From positions 1,550,001 through 1,614,000 of the forward strand of contig JBAIAC010000027.1 in NCBI GenBank assembly GCA_037349315.1: a DNA stretch of 64,000 nucleotides, given 5' to 3'. Origin of the DNA: Chelydra serpentina (Eukaryota > Chordata > Testudines > Chelydridae). The translations under genes and the position numbers were made by a program. This document shows, one piece after another, positions 26,201-34,365 of this stretch (its first letter is position 1; each line of letters begins with the position of its first letter). The notes under the pieces were generated by a model. It saw nothing but the letters and a program-made list of their open reading frames with translations. It made no database searches and had not been told where the DNA came from.

Positions 26201-26370
26201 TTCCCCCATAGCCCAGCCGGCCCCCACCAGGCCCCGCGGCCCGGCCCCCCAGCTTCCCCCATAGCCCACCCGGCTTCCCTCCCCCGCGGCGCCGCCCCCC
26301 AGTCCCTCCCACCTGTGCGGGCCCGGCTCGCCCGAAGCGCCCAGCGCAGAACCCGGCACACGGCGGCCAT
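20126..26370 (-). CDS. ERAL1: ERAL1, mitochondrial Era-like GTPase and 12S rRNA chaperone (complete, 11 coding exons)
   Basis: The joined exons give 1404 nt, 467 codons plus TGA, and phases agree at every junction. The family is a TrmE-Era-EngA-like GTPase that binds the 3' end of mitochondrial 12S rRNA and helps assemble the small mitoribosomal subunit in the matrix. Visible motifs: G1 GAPNAGKST at residues 99-107; VHTTR in the switch I/G2 region in exon 4; G3 DTPG at 146-149; G4 NKVD at 215-218, split by an intron; a C-terminal KH domain with GVGG at 432-435. The N-terminus starts [20 protein letters not shown], basic and lacking acidic residues, as expected of a matrix targeting peptide. 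The protein is longer than the human one (about 437 aa by memory), mainly from a Ser/Asn-rich insertion in exon 8. The start is the ATG at 26370, the only one in a good exon 1 with a matching donor. Identity is very secure. Confidence 0.97.
20384..20496. mobile_element. hAT-type MITE in ERAL1 intron 10
   Basis: 113 bp bounded by perfect 14-bp inverted repeats, CAGTGTTTCTCAAC and its complement. The ends resemble Charlie/MER5-like hAT elements. Flanking 8-mers (tttcattt, atccctga) do not match, so the target duplication has decayed. Confidence 0.75.
21083..21163 (-). CDS. ERAL1: ERAL1 coding exon 10 (KH domain, first part)
   Basis: 81 bp, 27 codons: [18 protein letters not shown]...QKETHV. 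Matches the first strand region of the Era-type KH domain. Acceptor atgttgcag, donor GTG/GTGAGT. Confidence 0.93.
21430..21579 (-). CDS. ERAL1: ERAL1 coding exon 9
   Basis: 150 bp, 50 codons; includes [20 protein letters not shown] and [11 protein letters not shown], the linker to the KH domain. Acceptor gttgacag, donor CAG/GTAGGA. Confidence 0.95.
21907..22308 (-). CDS. ERAL1: ERAL1 coding exon 8 (rest of G4, long Ser/Asn-rich insertion)
   Basis: 402 bp, 134 codons. Begins [20 protein letters not shown] and ends [19 protein letters not shown] and TLK, both clear ERAL1 blocks. Between them is a long polar insert rich in Ser, Asn and Gln, well over the length of the corresponding human stretch. 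Acceptor ctctatttcag, donor AAG/GTAAAT. Confidence 0.94.
22616..22728 (-). CDS. ERAL1: ERAL1 coding exon 7 (first half of G4)
   Basis: 113 bp; encodes [19 protein letters not shown] through SVLVMNK. The NK of the G4 NKVD motif closes the exon and VD opens the next. Donor AAG/GTAAAT. Confidence 0.95.
23145..23206 (-). CDS. ERAL1: ERAL1 coding exon 6
   Basis: 62 bp; encodes [20 protein letters not shown], matching the [20 protein letters not shown] region of human ERAL1. Acceptor gtctttcag, donor TTAG/GTGGGA. Confidence 0.93.
23652..23698 (-). CDS. ERAL1: ERAL1 coding exon 5 (G3 motif)
   Basis: 47 bp; encodes [15 protein letters not shown] and two bases of an Arg codon. DTPG is the G3 motif. 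Acceptor ttctctttctag, donor AAAG/GTATCT. Short, but unambiguous in frame and phase. Confidence 0.94.
23779..24001 (+). mobile_element. tRNA-derived SINE, turtle (Cry/polIII type)
   Basis: Contains a tRNA-like head with A box tagctcagtgg (23790-23800) and B box GGTTGAGAGTTCAATCC (23827-23843), then a unique body and an A/T-rich tattattagtattagt tail. The head resembles the tRNA-Lys-derived SINE family I know from cryptodiran turtles. It sits in ERAL1 intron 4, opposite to the gene. One of the best markers of the organism group. Confidence 0.88.
24068..24145 (-). CDS. ERAL1: ERAL1 coding exon 4
   Basis: 78 bp, 26 codons, from [13 protein letters not shown] to EEDTQL. Contains the G2/switch I threonines. 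Acceptor cctgcag, donor CTG/GTAGGT. Confidence 0.96.
24251..24378 (-). CDS. ERAL1: ERAL1 coding exon 3 (P-loop)
   Basis: 128 bp; encodes the start of the G domain including [18 protein letters not shown]. The acceptor AG is preceded by an almost pure CT microsatellite. Donor is AAG/GTAACG. Clear ERAL1 match. Confidence 0.97.
24379..24413 (-). repeat. CT microsatellite forming the exon 3 polypyrimidine tract
   Basis: Plus strand reads gcag followed by about a dozen ag dinucleotides. On the transcribed strand this is a run of CT ending directly in the exon 3 acceptor AG of ERAL1. Confidence 0.9.
24732..24893 (-). CDS. ERAL1: ERAL1 coding exon 2
   Basis: Acceptor ggtttttcag, donor AAAG/GTAAAC; 162 bp. 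The encoded segment contains [16 protein letters not shown], which corresponds to the SALDHFLGF region of human ERAL1, followed by a Pro-rich linker before the GTPase domain. Confidence 0.88.
25853..26285. repeat. 53-bp GC-rich minisatellite in ERAL1 intron 1
   Basis: About eight tandem units of roughly 53 bp, each with a gccccgcggcccggcc block and a cttcccccatagcccag block. Two units have internal changes (ccacccggcttccctccccc). The array begins less than 30 bp from the exon 1 donor. Stop codons are scarce in its frames, producing spurious 190-280 aa open frames. Confidence 0.95.
26313..26370 (-). CDS. ERAL1: ERAL1 coding exon 1
   Basis: Starts with ATG at 26370-26368 and encodes 19 codons plus one base ([10 protein letters not shown]...ART). 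It ends CACAG before donor GTGGGAGG. The phase-1 end joins exon 2 to form a Val codon. The following intron soon becomes minisatellite. No similarity to the human N-terminus beyond MAA and an R/L/W-rich character, as usual for a transit peptide. Confidence 0.88.
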
Positions 26371-26399
26371 GACACCCCCGGGCCTCAGCAGCTGCAACC

Positions 26400-26500
26400 C
26401 CCGCCACCTCGCGCTCCGGGCGCAGCCATCTTCATCCGCCGCGGGGCATTGTGGGAGCTGGGCGCCGCGCGCCCGCCCCATTGGCTGGAGTCGGGATATG
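26400..26500 (-). promoter_or_regulatory. ERAL1: ERAL1 promoter / transcription start region
   Basis: GC-rich and TATA-less. On the minus strand AAGATGGCTGCG (26432-26421) is a YY1 site of the kind found just downstream of the start site of ribosome-related genes. Further upstream is a CCAAT box (minus strand; plus reads attggctg near 26479) and a GGGGCGGGGC Sp/KLF site. Transcription probably starts near 26440, giving a 5' UTR of about 70 nt. The start site is inferred. Confidence 0.65.
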
Positions 26501-26629
26501 GGGCGGGGCCCAGGCCTAGCGTGGGCGCGAGGGGGCCGTTGGGGGGCGCCACAGACACAGGCCGGGCGCCCCCTGCTGGGGCAGAGTGGCGAGCGCCCCG
26601 CCCGGCAGAACCTCCCCGGGGCCCTGCCC

Positions 26630-27345
26630 TCAGCCCCCCGCCATCCCCTCAGCCCCCCAGCACCCCACCATCCCCTCAACTCCCCTGTGCCCCTTCCATC
26701 CCTGCCATCCCCTCAGCTTCCCTGGCCCCCTTCCACCATCCCCCCCAGGGCCCCACCATCCCCTCAACTCCCCTGGGCCCCTTCCACCCCCACCATCCCC
26801 TCAACTCCCCTGGGCCCCCTGCACCCCCCCAGGGCCCCACCATCCCCTCAGCCCCCCCCCCCCGGGCCCCTTGCACCCCCCAGCCCCACCATCCCCTCAA
26901 CTCCCCTCAGCCCCCCTGCACCCTCCCAGGGCCCCACCATCCCCTCAACTTCCCTGGGCCCCTTCCACCCCCACCATCCCCTCAACTCCCCTGGGCCCCC
27001 TGCACCCCCCCCAGGGCCCCGCCATCCCCTCAGCTCCCCTGGCCCCCTTGCACACACCCCCAGGGCCCCGCCATCCCCTCAACTCCCCTGGGCCCCTTCC
27101 ACACACACCCAGGGCCCCACCATCCCCTCAACTCCCCTGGGCCCCCTGCACCCCCCCCCAGGGCCCCGCCATCCCCTCAGCTCCCCTGGCCCCCTTGCAC
27201 ACACCCCCAGGGCCCCGCCATCCCCTCAACTCCCCTGGGCCCCTTCCACACACCCCCAAGGCCCCGCCATCTCCTCAGCTCCCCTGGGCCCCCTGCACAC
27301 TCCACTTCTCCTCCAGCACCCTGTGACCCCCCCCAGCCCCGAGCA
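26630..27345. repeat. C-rich minisatellite upstream of ERAL1
   Basis: Irregular tandem units of about 35-50 bp built from ccatcccctcaactcccctg, ggccccttccac and gcaccccccagggccc blocks, with local duplications such as the cacacaccc variants at 27050-27260. Lies about 0.2 kb upstream of the ERAL1 start region, between ERAL1 and the microRNA cluster. Long open frames across it are not genes. Confidence 0.93.
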
Positions 27346-28413
27346 ATGCAGACCCCCTGCTGCTCCCCAGCCCACACCCCCCACTGCTGTGTTGCTGTTT
27401 GCATAGCAGTGGCCCGGGCCCTGCGATGTTATAACCTCCCCCTGCTGCTCCCTGCCCGCCACCGCCCTGCAGGGCCGTAAACTCTCAGCAAGATCCGCGG
27501 GGCCAGTGGGGATAGAAGCCCAGCCTAGACCTGCCCAGGGGCTGCTGCCCCCTTGGTAGCATTGTTGTGTCTGGCCAAGGACTGTTGTCAGGGGCTGACC
27601 TGATCCTGCCCCACGGGCGTTATTTACTGTACATCAACCGCTTGCTCAGCACCACCTCAAAGAACAGGGGACAGGGCCCCTGCCACCCAGGCGATCCATG
27701 CAGCCAGCAGGGGGTGGGCAGCGGGTGGCAGTGTCCTCTATGATCCACTCACCTTTCCTTATTGAGAGAACAGGCTCTCTCTGAAGGTAGAGCCCAGCAG
27801 AGGGGGGTGGCCATCTCTCACCCCTGAAATCCTGCTCAGCCTCACAACCCGCCCTGCAGGGAGCGAGGGAAATAGTCTTCCCAGCTGGGTGCAGACCAAG
27901 GCACGGAGAGGTGAGTGAGGTGCCCAAAACCCCGGAGGGAGGGGGTACCCAGCAGGGTGAGAACACAAGAGCTCCTGCCTGTTGGGCGACGAGCTGAGGA
28001 CACGAAATGGGGCAGTGGAGTAAGGAACGAGAAGGCCAGGAACGGAAGAGCAGAGGGGCTGGATGGCAGGAGTGGGGTGCCTCACTAGAGGGGAGCAGAC
28101 TGCTGAGGACTTTTTTCTACCACCCTCTCCTCTCCCACCCCTCCCCCCAGCAGCTCAATTAATTGCCTGAATTGCTGATTCTCGCTGCAGCACCATGGCA
28201 GTCGGAGACGCTGGGTGCAGGTTCTAGGAGAGAAGAACAGAGCTCCTGGGGCAGGTTTCTCCTCATGCCTGTTCCCACTCCAGGAGGGGAAGCTCCCTGC
28301 TACCCACCCCGCAAGAGGCAGAGGCAGCATCGATGCTGGGCTCTGCCTTTGGAGGGCTGTTTTCTGGGATCATACAAACAGGGGAAAGAGATCCAGACAT
28401 CAAAGCAAACACC
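27346..28413. other. Intergenic DNA between the ERAL1 upstream minisatellite and the microRNA cluster
   Basis: GC-rich, no exon recognised on either strand. Confidence 0.6.
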
Positions 28414-28419
28414 TTTATT
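28414..28419 (-). terminator. Candidate poly(A) signal of the pri-mir-144/451 transcript
   Basis: AATAAA on the minus strand about 220 nt after mir-451, followed by a GU-rich stretch (tgtttgctttgatgtctgg on the minus strand), the arrangement of a functional poly(A) site. Confidence 0.55.
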
Positions 28420-28609
28420 TCTCGTTGATTGGCAGAATCTGACCCCCAGGCAGGGCACCCCAAGCTCTCCCCCTGCCCCTCCACGGCTTGGAGAGGACCC
28501 TGGGGGAGGGTCTCATTGCTGGTCTCCCATAGAGGCTGGCCCCCTGGAGGGGTGCTGCTCCCCACCTGGCAATGGGGTGCTGCTCCTCTTGCTCTCGCTG
28601 GCCGGATGC

Positions 28610-28680
28610 TGGGGCGGCAGTAGAACCGTTACCATTACTAAAGTCAGTAATGGTAACGGTTTCATTGACACTCCATGGGC
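28610..28680 (-). ncRNA. MIR451: mir-451 precursor hairpin
   Basis: On the minus strand the 22-nt mature segment at 28662-28641 matches human miR-451a except at position 20 (C for G). The 5' arm pairs perfectly over 16 bp with the following 3' arm around a 6-nt loop (GACUUU). The very short stem with the mature sequence running through the loop is the hallmark of this Dicer-independent microRNA, which AGO2 cleaves. It is erythroid-specific in vertebrates and controls targets such as YWHAZ and CAB39 in mammals. It lies about 0.5 kb downstream of mir-144 on the same strand. Hairpin boundaries are approximate. Confidence 0.97.
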
Positions 28681-29149
28681 TCAGCCTCCTGGCAGGTGCC
28701 TTCGCCAGTTCTGAAAGCTGCTTCTTGCCCATGTGGCAGTGGAATCTTCCCTCTCCCGGCTTAGCAGGGCAGTGCCTCCCAGCCTGGCAGGAGGAATGGT
28801 TGTTAACCCTTTCTTTCTCTTTGGCTGCTTCCCCACTTGCAGCCTGTTCACGCAGGTGTCCCAGACAGCAGCGAAAGTAGCACTTGTTTCCGTCCCACAC
28901 TGGAAACCCAGGGAAAAAGAAGCACACTGAGTGCAGGAAGAGGCTGAAGGGGCCAGGCTGCCACAGGTAGGGCCAGGCCTTCCTGGGAGGCTTTACGCCT
29001 CCCCTCCCACCCCGTGCTTAGCCCTCCTCCCCTCTGCAGGAGGGGGAGGAACTTGTGCTGTGCTGGAAGTGCTTTGGGCCACTGCTCCCAGCTGGCCAGG
29101 CGTTGTCCCCATACACTGGACCTGCAGTAGAGCTCTGGCTGAGGGGTGA
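28681..29149 (-). other. Spacer between mir-144 and mir-451
   Basis: About 470 bp of GC-rich sequence with no repeat family or further hairpin that I recognise. Presumably part of the shared primary transcript. Confidence 0.55.
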
Positions 29150-29225
29150 AGCTCAGGATAGTACATCATCTATACTGTAGTGTCTCATAGCAAACTTACA
29201 GTATACGATGATATCCTGCCCAGAG
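29150..29225 (-). ncRNA. MIR144: mir-144 precursor hairpin
   Basis: Minus strand: the 3p segment (29179-29160) is identical over 20 nt to human miR-144-3p, with seed ACAGUAU. The 5p segment (29216-29195) differs from human at one base (position 11). The loop between them, tttgctatgagacac, is near-identical to the mammalian one. miR-144 is co-transcribed with miR-451 in erythroid cells under GATA1 control in mammals and fish. Boundaries are approximate. Confidence 0.97.
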
Positions 29226-30567
29226 CCCCCACGGCGGGTGGACACTCTTGCTGCCTGAGCTGGAAAAGGGAACCTAGAAAAACACCAAGAGAACAGCGTT
29301 ATGGGCGAGACCAGAGAGCTGCTGAGACAGGACAGCACAAAGCCAGGCCCTCCTGTCTGAGAGCAGCCACTACTCCCTCACCCCACCAGCTTCTCGGCTG
29401 CCCTAGGACTTCCTAAAGCCATGGTACAATATAAAGCCAGGGCAGACCTGGATTTGGGCCTCCAAACTTCTGGGCAGGCAGTTGGGTGCCAGAGCCCCAC
29501 ATGATGTCTTATGGGGGTGGGGAATAGTCCCCAGAAAAGAACTGCCTGGATCTTGTCCTTGCTTGTCCTGCTGTCCTGGCATCCAAGGGAGACATGTGGG
29601 GTGTTACTTTCCAGTTACCATCCCCAGCCAGCACCAGCCTCCTGCCAAAGGGCTTCCCAGAGCAGCGTGAGCGCTGGAGATGGTAGTGCCCCTCAGACAC
29701 GCAGAGCAGAGAGTGCTCCTGCCCCCCGTGAGGATGGAGAAGGGGGCCTGATCTCACAGGTCTTTCTGCACGCAATGCCCCAGCCTCCAAACAGAGCATC
29801 CATGCCCACAGTCCAAGATGGGCACAGAGCCAGTTGCCTGGCACCTCACAAATCGGGTACACAGAGCTGGGGTTTGGTCTTTTGCATGCCTGGGGACATT
29901 CACCCTCCCATGGTGAGGGGCCCCTCTCTGTTCCCTAGTGCAGAGATTGTCCCATGCCTGCTGCCACGCTGCTGTTCTGCTGAGAGGGAGCTGGGACTTA
30001 TGGGAGCAAGCAACGAAAATCCAGCCTGTGATAAAGCAGCACGAGGGGCCCCAGGCCTCTCTGCTAGGGCTGCCCCACTGATGCAGCTCTGGGGAACGGG
30101 GAAGTCTAAGGGGGCACTGCCAGAGCCCCTTTCCCTTAGTCTGGCTGCCATCACCAGGAGAACCAGCTTCCCTCTGGAATCTCCAGGGACCAGCCCTAGC
30201 AGAATCTGCCCCAGGAAGATTGAACAAGCATGTGGCAGTTACAACCCAGGCCAGGGGATAGTAGCATGTAGCAGAGTCCAGGCCCTCTTCAAATATGACC
30301 CACCAGAGTCTCCAGTGGGGTGGGACAGGATGCAACCCATTCACCCTGATGGGCTGGGGCAGAGCAGCTGTTCACCCCTGGGGACTATGGACTTGTCATT
30401 AAAGGGAAGAATCAAAAGAATAAAAGAGAGTGAGGCCCCTCCTGGTGAGCCTCAGGGAGGCAGAGCAGGCTCTGGGCACTTACCTGGCTAGGGCAGGGCA
30501 GGGCCGGGCCGGGCCACGCCAGGAGGGGAGTGGGCTCCTTCTTTCCACTCCAGAGCCAGCTCCTCCA

Positions 30568-30606
30568 GCTGAGTCACTTATAATACCTACTCTGGCCTCA
30601 TTTGCA
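30568..30606 (-). promoter_or_regulatory. Candidate pri-mir-144/451 promoter: octamer, TATA-like box, NF-E2 site
   Basis: Reading on the minus strand: ATGCAAAT octamer (30606-30599), then ATTATAAG (about 30585-30578), then an AP-1/NF-E2-type site whose plus strand is GCTGAGTCA (30568-30576). A TATA-like element with an upstream octamer points towards mir-144, 1.35 kb away. NF-E2 is an erythroid regulator. Inferred from motifs only. Confidence 0.4.
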
Positions 30607-32228
30607 TATCAAGTGTCTGCTCATATCACGCCCTCCCCCTCTTAACCCTTTCCTGCCTGGTTTTGGTGCAGCTGCCAAGAGTCTGTCCCAGTGCTAGGGA
30701 GTAGCTTTGAGGTCAACGACTGAGTCTGCTTGGTGTGGAGCTAGCAGCCTGCCCGCTCCCCTGGGGCGAAAGCCACCTGCACACGGTCACAACCCCCGCC
30801 CAAACCACCTGGTAGCAGCACTGCCCCTTGCCTTGCTCCCCTGGGGCAGAGAAGCGCTGGCGGGGCCAGGATGCTGGGGCAAGTTCTTCCCATTTGTTAA
30901 TGGCCTGTGACAGCTGCACCAGAACTTGGGGTATCATTACGCACATTCCCCAGGACTGCCCTCAAAAGGAGCCCAGCCCAAGTGCCCTGGCCCACGGCCA
31001 GCAGCGCCCACGGGCCTGGCACCTGCTCCAGGGTTAGCACACGCAGTTGCGAGAGCGAGGGGACTTGGGCATCAGTGGGAGGGGCCCTGGAAACCGAGCA
31101 GCAGGAGCAGCTCTTCCCCCCACCCCGCTAATGTGTCCTGGAGAGAGGAGAGCTAGGGCCAGGGGTGCTCATGCCCCAGGGGCCACTTTCTGCCCAGCTT
31201 GCCACGAGCAGGGCCCAGCTCCAATTAGGGCTGGTTAGAGCCATGGTGTTCGTGCCATGGCACCCCAGCTGCTAGGAGCTGGGCTAAGACCCACTAAACT
31301 CATTCCATGGGTGGGCCACCAAACAACCATCCCAGGGCTCCAAATCTGGGCCCTGATCACGGCTCTGACCAGAAACCAGAGCCCCCCTGCTGGTCCACAG
31401 CTTGGAGGGTGTCCACCTCCAACTGGTCTTGCTTTTTTCCGAAAGGAAACTCCATTAACTAGCAGGATACGTGCAGCACAAACCGATGGGCCCCCCGAGC
31501 CTGGCGTGAGCCTGCCCCTGACCGTAGGCATCCCAGACCCACAGAGGCACGTCCAGGGATGGTCAGTAATTGAGACAGCCCTGCCATGGGTTGCTTTCGG
31601 CCCCACAGGTCTAGGCATTGGCACCTGCTACCACCTGTGACAGCACTACACATGCAGTGCCTCCCTGGGACCCTGCCCCCAGCCAGGCCTGGCCCAGTTC
31701 CCTGCTGTGCCCCTGAAAGCTGCAGGCTCAGCAGCCTGAAAACCAGGCTTGTGCAATTAGACCGGCGCCCCTGGGTTGCTCTGCTCCCCCCTCCCACTGG
31801 GCCATTGCAGATGCCTCTTAGGAGAGCCACTGAGGCATGGGCCAAGCTAGGCACAGCTAACGGGGGAGGGGGGATAGAGGCTGTTCTTGGTGCAGAGCAA
31901 CACATGGCTATTTCAGAGGGGCTCAGCACCCAAATAGCTGGCGGCACCTAGGTTGCGGAGGGAGGGACGCGAGGGTCCATGTGTCCGCATGCCCAGCCCC
32001 AGAGCAGGGCTCAGCCTTGGGGGAGGGAGGGTGGCTGGCGGTGTTGCATAGGGATGCCTGTGTCATCTCAACCCCGCTGAGGGCAGGCGCTCCTCCACTA
32101 GACCCCTGGGTAGAGCATGTGTGAGGCACTGAGCTGGGGTGTCTGCGTGCATGGCCTGCGTGCCTGTTTGCTGGCCCAGCAGAGGGGCGGGGCTCAGGGT
32201 TCCTGGAAGCTGCTGGCCTGGGGGCCTG

Positions 32229-32294
32229 TGATAAGGGGCTGGATGGGGCGCTCTGCGCAGGAGTGACTGATAGGCAAAAGCCTGCTGCTTATCT
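32229..32294. promoter_or_regulatory. Candidate erythroid enhancer with three GATA sites
   Basis: TGATAA (32229-32234), TGATAG (32268-32273) and AGATAA on the minus strand (32289-32294) lie within 66 bp; a GGGGCGGGG Sp/KLF-type site lies about 45 bp away near 32185. The cluster is about 3.0 kb upstream of mir-144, close to the distance I recall for the mammalian GATA1-bound enhancer (about 2.8 kb). Confidence 0.4.
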
Positions 32295-32494
32295 GGGGCC
32301 CGGCCCTGGCACCTGGGTGGGAGCCTGAGCTCTCCCTGCAGCCCTGCCAGCACCTCGGCGCTGCCCAGGGTGCTGGGGCTCCTGTGTTCTCCCAGGAGCT
32401 GGGACAGGCAGGATGGGTCCCAGGGTTCCATGGCCCACAGGGCCGGCTTGGGGGAACCGGCTGGCAGCACCCCAGAGACTTTCAACTTGGGCTA

Positions 32495-34365
32495 AGAACG
32501 GCCACACTGGGTCAGACCAATAGCCCAGGGTTCTGTCTCCTACCAGTGACTGGTGCCAGATGCATCAGGGGGAATGAACAGAACAGGGAAATTTATCAAG
32601 TGTGCCATCCCCTGTCCCCACTTCTGGCAGTCAAATTTAGGGACAGCCGGCGCATGGGTTGTGTCCCTGCCTATCTTGGCTAATAGCCATTGATGGACCT
32701 GTCCTCCATGAATTTAGGTAATTATTTTTTCAATCCAATTTTCCTTTTGGCCTTCACAACATCCCCTGGCACTGAGTTCCACAGACTGACTGGGCATTGT
32801 GTGAAGAAATATTTCCTTGTGTTTGTTTTAAACCTGCTGCCTATTCATTTCATTGCATGACCCCTGGTTCGTGTGTTATGGAAGGGGTATAACACTTCCT
32901 GATTCACTTTCTGCACACCAGGCATGATTTTTAGACCTCTATCATATCCCCCACCCCAATCATCTCTTTTCCAAGCTGAACAATCCCAGTCTTTTTAATC
33001 TCTCCTCAGATAGAAACTGTTCCATACCCCCAATAATATTTGTTGCCCTTCTTTGTACTTTTTCCAATTCCAATACATCTTTTTTGAAATGGGGTGACCA
33101 GAACTGCCCCCAGTATTCAGGAGGTGGGCGTACATGGATTTATATAGCAGCATTATGATAACTTGTCTTATGTATTCCTTTCCTAATGCTTCCCAACATT
33201 CTGTTTGCCTTTTTGACTGCCACTGCACATCGAGTGGATGTCTTCAGAGAACTATCCATAGTGATGCCAAGATCCCTTTCTTGAGTGGTTACAGCCAATT
33301 TAGCTCCCATTATTTTGTATGTATAGCTGGCATTATGGTTTCCAACGTGCATTTGTTTGCATTTTTTGACATTGAATTTAATCTGCTGGTTTTTTGCCTG
33401 GTCACCGTTTTGAGAGCTCCATTTGTAGCTCTTTGCAGTCTGCTTTGTAACTATCTTGAGTAGTTTTGTACCATCTGTAAATTTTGCCATCTCACTGTTT
33501 ATCCCCTTTTCCAAATCATCTATGACTATGTTGAACAGCAAAGGTCCCCATACAGATCCTTAGGGAACCCTGTTATTTACCTCTCTCCACTGTGAAAACT
33601 GACCATTTATTCCTACCCTTTGTTCCCCATCTTTTAACCAGTTACCGATCCACAAGAGGACATTCCCTCTTATCCCATAACTGCTCACTTTGCTTAAGAG
33701 ATGTTAGAGTGGGACCATGTCAAAGGCTTTCTGACAGTCCAAGTACACTGTATCCACTGTATCCCCCTTTCCACATGGCTATTGACCCCCTCAAAGAATT
33801 CTAGTAGATTGGTGAGGCCTGATTTCCCTTTACAAAAGCTGTGTTGACTCTTCCGCAACAAATCATGTTCATCTCTGTGTCTGATCATTTTGTTCTTTAC
33901 TATAGTTTCAACCAATTTGCCTAGTACTAAAGTTAGGCTTACGTGCCTGTAATTGCCAGGATTGTCTCTGGAGACTTTTCTTAAAAATCAGCATCATGTT
34001 TGCTTCCACCAGCCATCTGGTACAGAGGCTGATTTAAGCGATATATTACATACCACTAGTAGTTCTGCAATTTCATATCTGAGTTCCTCCAGAACTTTTG
34101 GGTGATACCATCTGGTCCAGGTGACATCTTACTGTTTAATTGATCAATTTGTTCCAAACACCTCAATCTGGAACAGTTCCTCCGCTCTGTCACCTAAAAA
34201 GGACTTGTGGGAAATTACCCTCACATTCACTGTAGTGAAGATGGACACAAATAATTCATTTTGCTTCTCTGCAACAGCCTTGTCTTCCTTTAGCACCTCA
34301 ATTATCCAGTGGCCCCACTGATTGTTTGGCAGGCTTCTTTCTTCTGACATACTTTACTTGGCATT
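32495..34365 (-). mobile_element. CR1 LINE, 5'-truncated (RT C-terminal part and 3' region)
   Basis: Minus-strand frames at 34350-34144, 33915-33694 and 33541-33140 give CR1-type reverse transcriptase pieces, e.g. MLFNIVIDDLEKGINSEMAK and QERDLGITMDSSLKTS. The catalytic FADD-type box reads FTDG, and frame shifts separate the pieces, so it is dead. The 3' region ends near 32495 (plus strand taagaacggccacactggg). Confidence 0.9.

Larger units (their letters stand above)
29226..32494. other. Upstream region of the microRNA cluster
   Basis: No protein-coding exon recognised; the 326-codon plus frame at 29511-30491 has no family resemblance. Contains the two candidate erythroid control regions listed separately. 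Confidence 0.5.

Noticed and set aside
25853..26285. Regular spaced repeats as a CRISPR-like array
   Set aside because: Units are contiguous with no unique spacers, and the genome is eukaryotic.
25737..26679. Minus-strand frames of 190-277 codons, Gly/Ala/Trp-rich, one overlapping the ERAL1 start
   Set aside because: Minisatellite in ERAL1 intron 1; the exon 1 donor GTGGGA and the phase match with exon 2 show it is normally spliced out.
26315..27480. Plus-strand frames of 246-363 codons, Pro-rich, resembling collagen- or mucin-like proteins
   Set aside because: C-rich minisatellite translated in all frames; no coding signature.
30226..30260. Single GATA motif at about 30.25 kb as an erythroid site
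   Set aside because: An isolated four-base match with no supporting motifs nearby; expected by chance.
29511..30491. A 326-codon plus-strand gene upstream of mir-144
   Set aside because: GC-rich shadow frame with no recognisable domain, overlapped by long frames on the other strand and crossed by no convincing splice sites.
33140..33541. A 133-codon protein-coding gene
   Set aside because: It is CR1 reverse transcriptase with a mutated catalytic box and broken flanking frames.
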